Assembly (NCBI GenBank): GCA_023053545.1
Contig: JAKZAN010000005.1
Coordinates: forward strand, 7,440,001 to 7,504,000
Reading direction: 5' to 3'
DNA from: Lepidurus packardi
Taxonomy: Eukaryota > Arthropoda > Branchiopoda > Notostraca > Triopsidae
Length of the DNA stretch: 64,000 bases
This document shows positions 59,304-64,000 of the stretch, piece after piece. A program made the translations under genes and the position numbers. The notes beneath the pieces are model-generated. The model saw only the letters and a program-made list of their open reading frames with translations, was not told where the DNA came from and did not search any database. The first letter of the stretch is position 1. Every line of letters begins with the position of its first letter.

Positions 59304-62100
59304 ATGGAAAGTTTTACCGTTTGTTTGTTACTTGCTCATCTTTCTATTTTTTTCGGTTTCAGTTATGTAACTGGTAAGAATAATAATAGTGTTAGGGACT
59401 TGTTCAAAATTGACTTTAATTCTCATTTTACGATAAATTAGGTCAGGAGAAACTGCCCAACTTACGTAGATTTGAGCTATTGCATTTGGACGACTTGAGT
59501 CACTCCATCGTTAAACGAGGTGTAAACTATAGTCCTCATCCATTTAATGTCATAAAAGAGGTTTCCTTCAAAACTCTCGGAAGGTAGACACTATATTTTA
59601 TCTGTCTGTTTATGTAAGGCTAGCGTGGTTGTGTTTGTTAATAGGAATTTCCGACTTATCTTGACACCGTCGAAAGACGTCTTTCACTCCAACTTTCAAT
59701 CTTATGAAGTCGATTCAGAAGGAAACGAAAAACCGTCATCCATTGACCATGAATCTTTCTACGAGGGACGGGTTTTTGGTGAAACCAAGTCAAAAGCTAA
59801 TGTGCATCTTGATGATGGACTAATTACTGCCACTATCTATACCGAAGACGAGATCTACCATATCGAAGTAACTTTTGTTATAGTAAGATTCCTTCAGGGG
59901 CAAACTTCTTTGCTTGTAGCCGTCGTGGAGACATTTCAACGATTCTCAGAAGAACATGATCACTTACAAAGCCTCAGATGTTATCACGCCAGAAGCTGAA
60001 AAACATGCAGATAAGTGGATTTTTAGCGACCACCTGCATGACATAAAGGAAAAACGACCGAAAGTCTGTAGCTACATAAGAGAGGAAGGGAACGCAAGCG
60101 GTACAAATTTTGAAAATGTTTCTAGAGTTCGTTTTTCTGAAAATTTGTATAAGTTTAGACAAAGCCGTAGCTGCGGTTGAAATTCCTTTTCAACGAGAAA
60201 AAAGGCAGGCTGACCCTTACAGTTATAGCGCTGCCAAAACTCGCTGTCCTTTACTTCTCGTAGCCGATTATCGTTTTTTTCGTGAGATGGGTGGTTCCAA
60301 TACCAAAACTACCATCAACTACTTAGTAATCTTCCTCGTTATGATTCAAAACACTTGTATTTTGCTATCTTTTAGATTAGTCTAGTGGATCGTGTCCACT
60401 CCATTTACTCTGAAACCATATGGCGAGATTCCCCAGACCAAGACGGAATAACTGGAATGGGATTTGTAATCAAGAAAATTGTGGTTCACAGTGAACCTAC
60501 ACGTGTCCGAGATGGAGAATTACACTACAACATGGAAAGAAGCTCTTGGGATGTTCGAACCTTACTCGAGGTAATATTAGTAATCTATAATCTGTGCATT
60601 ACATATCATATTTTCCTTTTGTCGTAGGTTTTTAGCCGAGAGTACAGTCACAAAGATTACTGCCTTGCCCATTTATTTACGGATATCAAATTCGATGGTG
60701 GCATCTTAGGTTTGGCGTATGTAGGCTCGCCTCGCCGCAATTCTGTGGGTGGCATATGCACGCCAGAGTATTTCAAAAGCGGCTATACTTTATATTTAAA
60801 TTCTGGTTTAAGCTCCTCGCGCAATCATTATGGCCAGCGTGTGATAACCCGCGAGGCTGATTTGGTCACCGCTCATGAATTTGGGCATAATTGGGGATCA
60901 GAACACGATCCGGATTTGGCCGAATGTAGTCCTAGTGCTTCCCAGGGCGGCTCATTTCTTATGTATACCTACTCAGTCAGTGGTTATGATATCAACAACA
61001 AAGTAAATTTCAAATTAGAAACAAGTTCACTTTTTAAACGTTTTGTTTCGTGTCTATCTTAGAGATTCTCACCATGCAGCTTGCGATCGATTCGAGCTGT
61101 TCTACTGGCCAAGTCCAGTCGCTGTTTTGCGGAGCCTGAAGAGTCCTTTTGTGGCAACTTGCGAGTGGAGGGGCGAGAAGAGTGTGATGCTGGTCTCTTA
61201 GGCAGCGAAGATAGCGATCCGTGCTGCGACAAGTTTTGTACTTTGCGTCGGTCTACTGGAGCCATTTGCAGGTAAAAAAGCCTGTTGTCAGATTCAGAGT
61301 CTTAACTTTTTTTTCTTCTAGTGACAAAAATAGCCCGTGCTGCAAAAGTTGTCAGCTTCTGCCTGTAGGTGTAAAATGTCGCGATGCTCAAATGGCTACA
61401 TGTGAGCAAGAGTCGCGCTGCACGGGCGCGTCACCTGATTGTCCCTCATCAGCGCCTATGCCAGATGGGACTGATTGTTTGGAGCGAGGCCAATGCAAGA
61501 ATGGGACGTGCTTACCATTTTGCGAAACGCAAGGGATGCAGAGCTGCATGTGTGACACACGTAAGTGGACGTTCTATCTTGCGTCTTCTAGTCCTAAATC
61601 CACATTTTCCTTTCTAACTTTCTTTAGCTGGGGATGCGTGCAAGAGATGCTGCCGAATGCATTTGAACGACACGTGCTTCGCCATGGATCCTGTGGACGT
61701 TTTGCCTGATGGAACGCCTTGCATTCATGGATTCTGCAATAACGTAAGAAGTATTTATCCATTATTTCTTGAGTAAAAATCCCTAAAATTGCCTGATATC
61801 TTGTAGGGCGTTTGTGAAAAAACCGTTCAAGATGTGGTTGAACGATTTTGGGATATAATCGAAGATATTTCGATCAACAAGGTCTTAAGCGTCCTGAAAG
61901 ACAACATCGTGGGCACAGTGCTTCTCGTTTCGGTTATTTTATGGGTACCTACTGCTTGCTTGATCAGTTTTGTGGACAGACGGGAAAAACGGCGGCTAGA
62001 AAAAGAGAGAGCAGCTAGATTACGTGACTATGCACGAGTTCGTATGCGAGATAGGACCGATATGGAAGGAAGAAATTTTACAAGTGCAGCAGATAGATAG
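59304..62100 (+). CDS. ADAM17: ADAM17/TACE-type metalloprotease
   Basis: Eleven exons: 59304-59373, 59442-59583, 59645-59867, 59920-60100, 60159-60325, 60376-60570, 60628-61002, 61063-61271, 61322-61560, 61628-61743, 61807-62100; 736 aa. It sheds membrane-anchored ligands and receptors. There is a signal peptide (about 1-22) and a prodomain with cysteine switch PKVCSY (about 194). A furin-like site QREKRQ (about 217) precedes the catalytic domain with zinc motif [13 protein letters not shown] (about 409). A disintegrin-like Cys-rich region, a juxtamembrane stalk ([10 protein letters not shown]) and one membrane span (about 672-695) follow. The cytoplasmic tail is only about 40 residues, against about 130 in human ADAM17. 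It converges on SMNDC1, stops 321 bases apart. Confidence 0.95.
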
Positions 62101-62420
62101 ATGTAGTTTTGAATTGTTCTTTACCTGTTTTTTTCTGATTTAAAAAAACCCTTGTATACGTTACCCTGACTTAGCGTAGTAGCAGGATAGGCTTTGAGCT
62201 CATAACATTCCATTGCAAGTATTTGGAACTTGATCTCCTTTCCGGTGCATGTACGAATTTTAATATTTTGGACACATTCTAGTCGATAATATGCCATGCC
62301 TTTTTTGTATGACTAATTTCCGAGAAACTTCAGTTTGTAATAAATTGTCAAGTTTACATAAAAATCAAAGACCGCGAAATGTGAAGTAATAGGCTTGAAC
62401 TTGGAAATAAAGGCCTTTCA

Positions 62421-63435
62421 TCAAATCGCTCCTTTCCTCAGCTTTTCGCCTGCTGAATACTCAGTCATCGGTTTCCCACTTACACCACAGGTTCCCACAC
62501 CTACTCGGCCAGTAATGTGTTCAGTTGTGGCGAAAATACTTTTCTTGACAACTCCTTTTTTCTTCGTTGCCTAAGATTGCAGAAAATGCATACAAATTAC
62601 GTTTACGAAACTCTAAGATATTACTTTATTGGCAAAATTCTGCCATTTGCTCTTTTCCTTTTCACGCTCATCTTCCATAACTTTCATTCGCTGCTGTTTC
62701 TTCTGTTTGCGTTTCTTCAGGTACTCTCTTTGCTGCTGCAAAGCAGCACGTCTATCCAAAGTTGGGATCGTTTACGATTTTTTCATTGGGTTATTTTAGT
62801 TACGTACTTGTTCTTGAGATTTTGGGTCATTTTCTTGGTGTCTAATTCGGCGTTAGACGGTCGATCTTTCAACAGGTTCAACTTGGTTATATCTGTATTG
62901 CCGTATGCGTCAAAGCGAACTGAAACTTCTCCATCTTTAGTAATCTCTTCAATGGTGGCAGGGTAGTACCTTGAAAGTAAAAGTTTCGAAAGATAAATAT
63001 AGCAAAGTCTGTCTAAGAAGAATAGCCTTACTTTGAATCGTTGCTCCACTTTGCCATACATTTCTCACCAACCTTCCAATTCCTCATCGGAACATTCTCT
63101 GCTGCTTCGAAATCAAAGCTAGGTGCTAATTAAATTAAAAACCTATTATGAACTACTGTCCCTCAAAATAGCCATGATACAACCTGAGGTGGGTGCTGCA
63201 TCTTCTCCTTCTTGAGCACGTAGAAGTTCTCGAGTTAGATTAATTACCTCAAGCAAGTCTGTTTTTAACTTCGTAAGCTCCGCATTTGCAGAATCTGTGG
63301 TTAGCGCGGCTTCTACCTAATAGAACAGTATCGTGCGTTGAAAATAAATAAAGTGATAAATTAAAGACGTTTTTCACGAACCTGCTGCAATTGAAGGCGA
63401 TAAGTACTCAAATTTTCTTGCAGGGAATCTGGCAT
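62421..63435 (-). CDS. SMNDC1: survival motor neuron domain-containing protein 1 (SPF30)
   Basis: Six exons (minus): 63382-63435, 63184-63316, 63032-63125, 62808-62969, 62625-62751, 62421-62570; 239 aa (human 238). It is a spliceosome assembly factor whose Tudor domain (about 68-130, including YPATIEEITKDGEVSVRF) binds symmetric dimethylarginine on Sm proteins. The basic coiled region (QQQREYLKKRKQKKQQR) and the conserved C-terminal segment TGRVGVGTCGVSGKPMTEY match the human protein closely. Confidence 0.96.
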
Positions 63436-64000
63436 TTTCTTTTCTTTAAATCAATAAAAACCACTGTGGTTTGTAAAAGTTGAAGTAAACAAAGCACAAG
63501 TAGACAAAAGAAATGATTACTAACGTGAATTCCAGATGGCGTTGTTTTTCGTTCTTGAAAAATACTTTTATGAGCACAAAGTTTGAATTTCTTACATTTT
63601 TCTTACGACCAAGGCAGAGCTTCACTTAATATTACAGATACTTTTAATAAGTCTGGTTTATATAAACAGGAAAATAGAAATTTCTGCATACCAACCATGT
63701 ATTAAAGTAAATAAAAAAATATTTTTATCAAGTTGCACTTCGGCTGCACATCATAAGGTCGCGCTTAGAAACGCCGACACGGGAAATGGAATCGCAACTT
63801 TCTCGTAAAAAATCTCTGGTCATGGCTGTACATATTCTACATGAAAACGAGACTTGAAGATGTAACTTCCTTGGCACCTTCGCAAGCGAAATCTAAGGCT
63901 TCTTTTTGTGTTTTAGTACAATAAAATTAATTTTCAAGTGATATCGCTAGGTAAGTTATCAATCATTTCCAGATTCCCTCTCATTTACCCAACTCGGGAT
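63436..64000. other. upstream flank of SMNDC1, nothing recognised
   Basis: AT-rich sequence with no supported coding frame. The SMNDC1 promoter is expected at its left end. Confidence 0.5.

Overview
This is a eukaryotic, animal-type nuclear window, most likely from an arthropod. Genes are split by many short introns (49 to about 150 bases, with a few long ones). Coding exons are recognisable single-copy metazoan orthologues: Schnurri/HIVEP, LNX, EMI1/Rca1, ADAM17, VPS52 and others. Gene-free stretches carry small inverted-repeat elements and one broken LINE. No operon, rRNA gene, CRISPR array or intact tRNA gene was seen. A short CCTAA-rich patch fits, but does not prove, an arthropod TTAGG telomere motif. 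I could not fix the lineage more precisely.

Layout: 1-5.7 kb holds a partial unknown gene (minus), a possible unrecognised plus-strand gene, and two SINE-like copies. 5.8-9.6 kb is LNX (minus), a RING/PDZ ubiquitin ligase. 9.8-11.0 kb has two small uncertain genes on a shared divergent promoter. 11.7-16.5 kb is cytosolic valyl-tRNA synthetase (minus). 17.3-28.6 kb is the Schnurri/HIVEP zinc-finger gene (minus; first coding exon about 3.5 kb upstream, with small elements in its introns). 30.9-32.1 kb is EMI1/Rca1 (plus), tail to tail with acid sphingomyelinase (minus, 33.2-36.1 kb). A gene-poor tract follows to 40.5 kb, then TXNL1 (plus) converging on mitochondrial poly(A) polymerase (minus), another gene-poor tract, a retinol-dehydrogenase-like SDR (plus), and a dense minus-strand array: ACBD3, ALAD, a ZDHHC acyltransferase, VPS52 and NSMCE2. 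A long inverted repeat and a LINE relic separate these from ADAM17 (plus), which converges on SMNDC1 (minus).

The genes are housekeeping or signalling genes from unrelated pathways; their adjacency does not suggest a joint system. I built exon models by hand from splice sites, phase and family conservation. Phases add up across every model named with high confidence.

The most unusual signal lies in valyl-tRNA synthetase. Between catalytic core and anticodon-binding domain, one exon can end at either of two phase-0 donors 321 bases apart. The optional segment is open and reads as a GST-C-like domain of the eEF1B/AIMP3 type. The N-terminal GST domain of vertebrate VARS1 is absent here, so this could be a relocated, splice-controlled complex-docking module. 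Other points: two GC-AG introns, two stop-free in-frame mini-introns in VPS52, a TTAA-flanked element with a relic copy, and an inverted duplication next to the NSMCE2 start.
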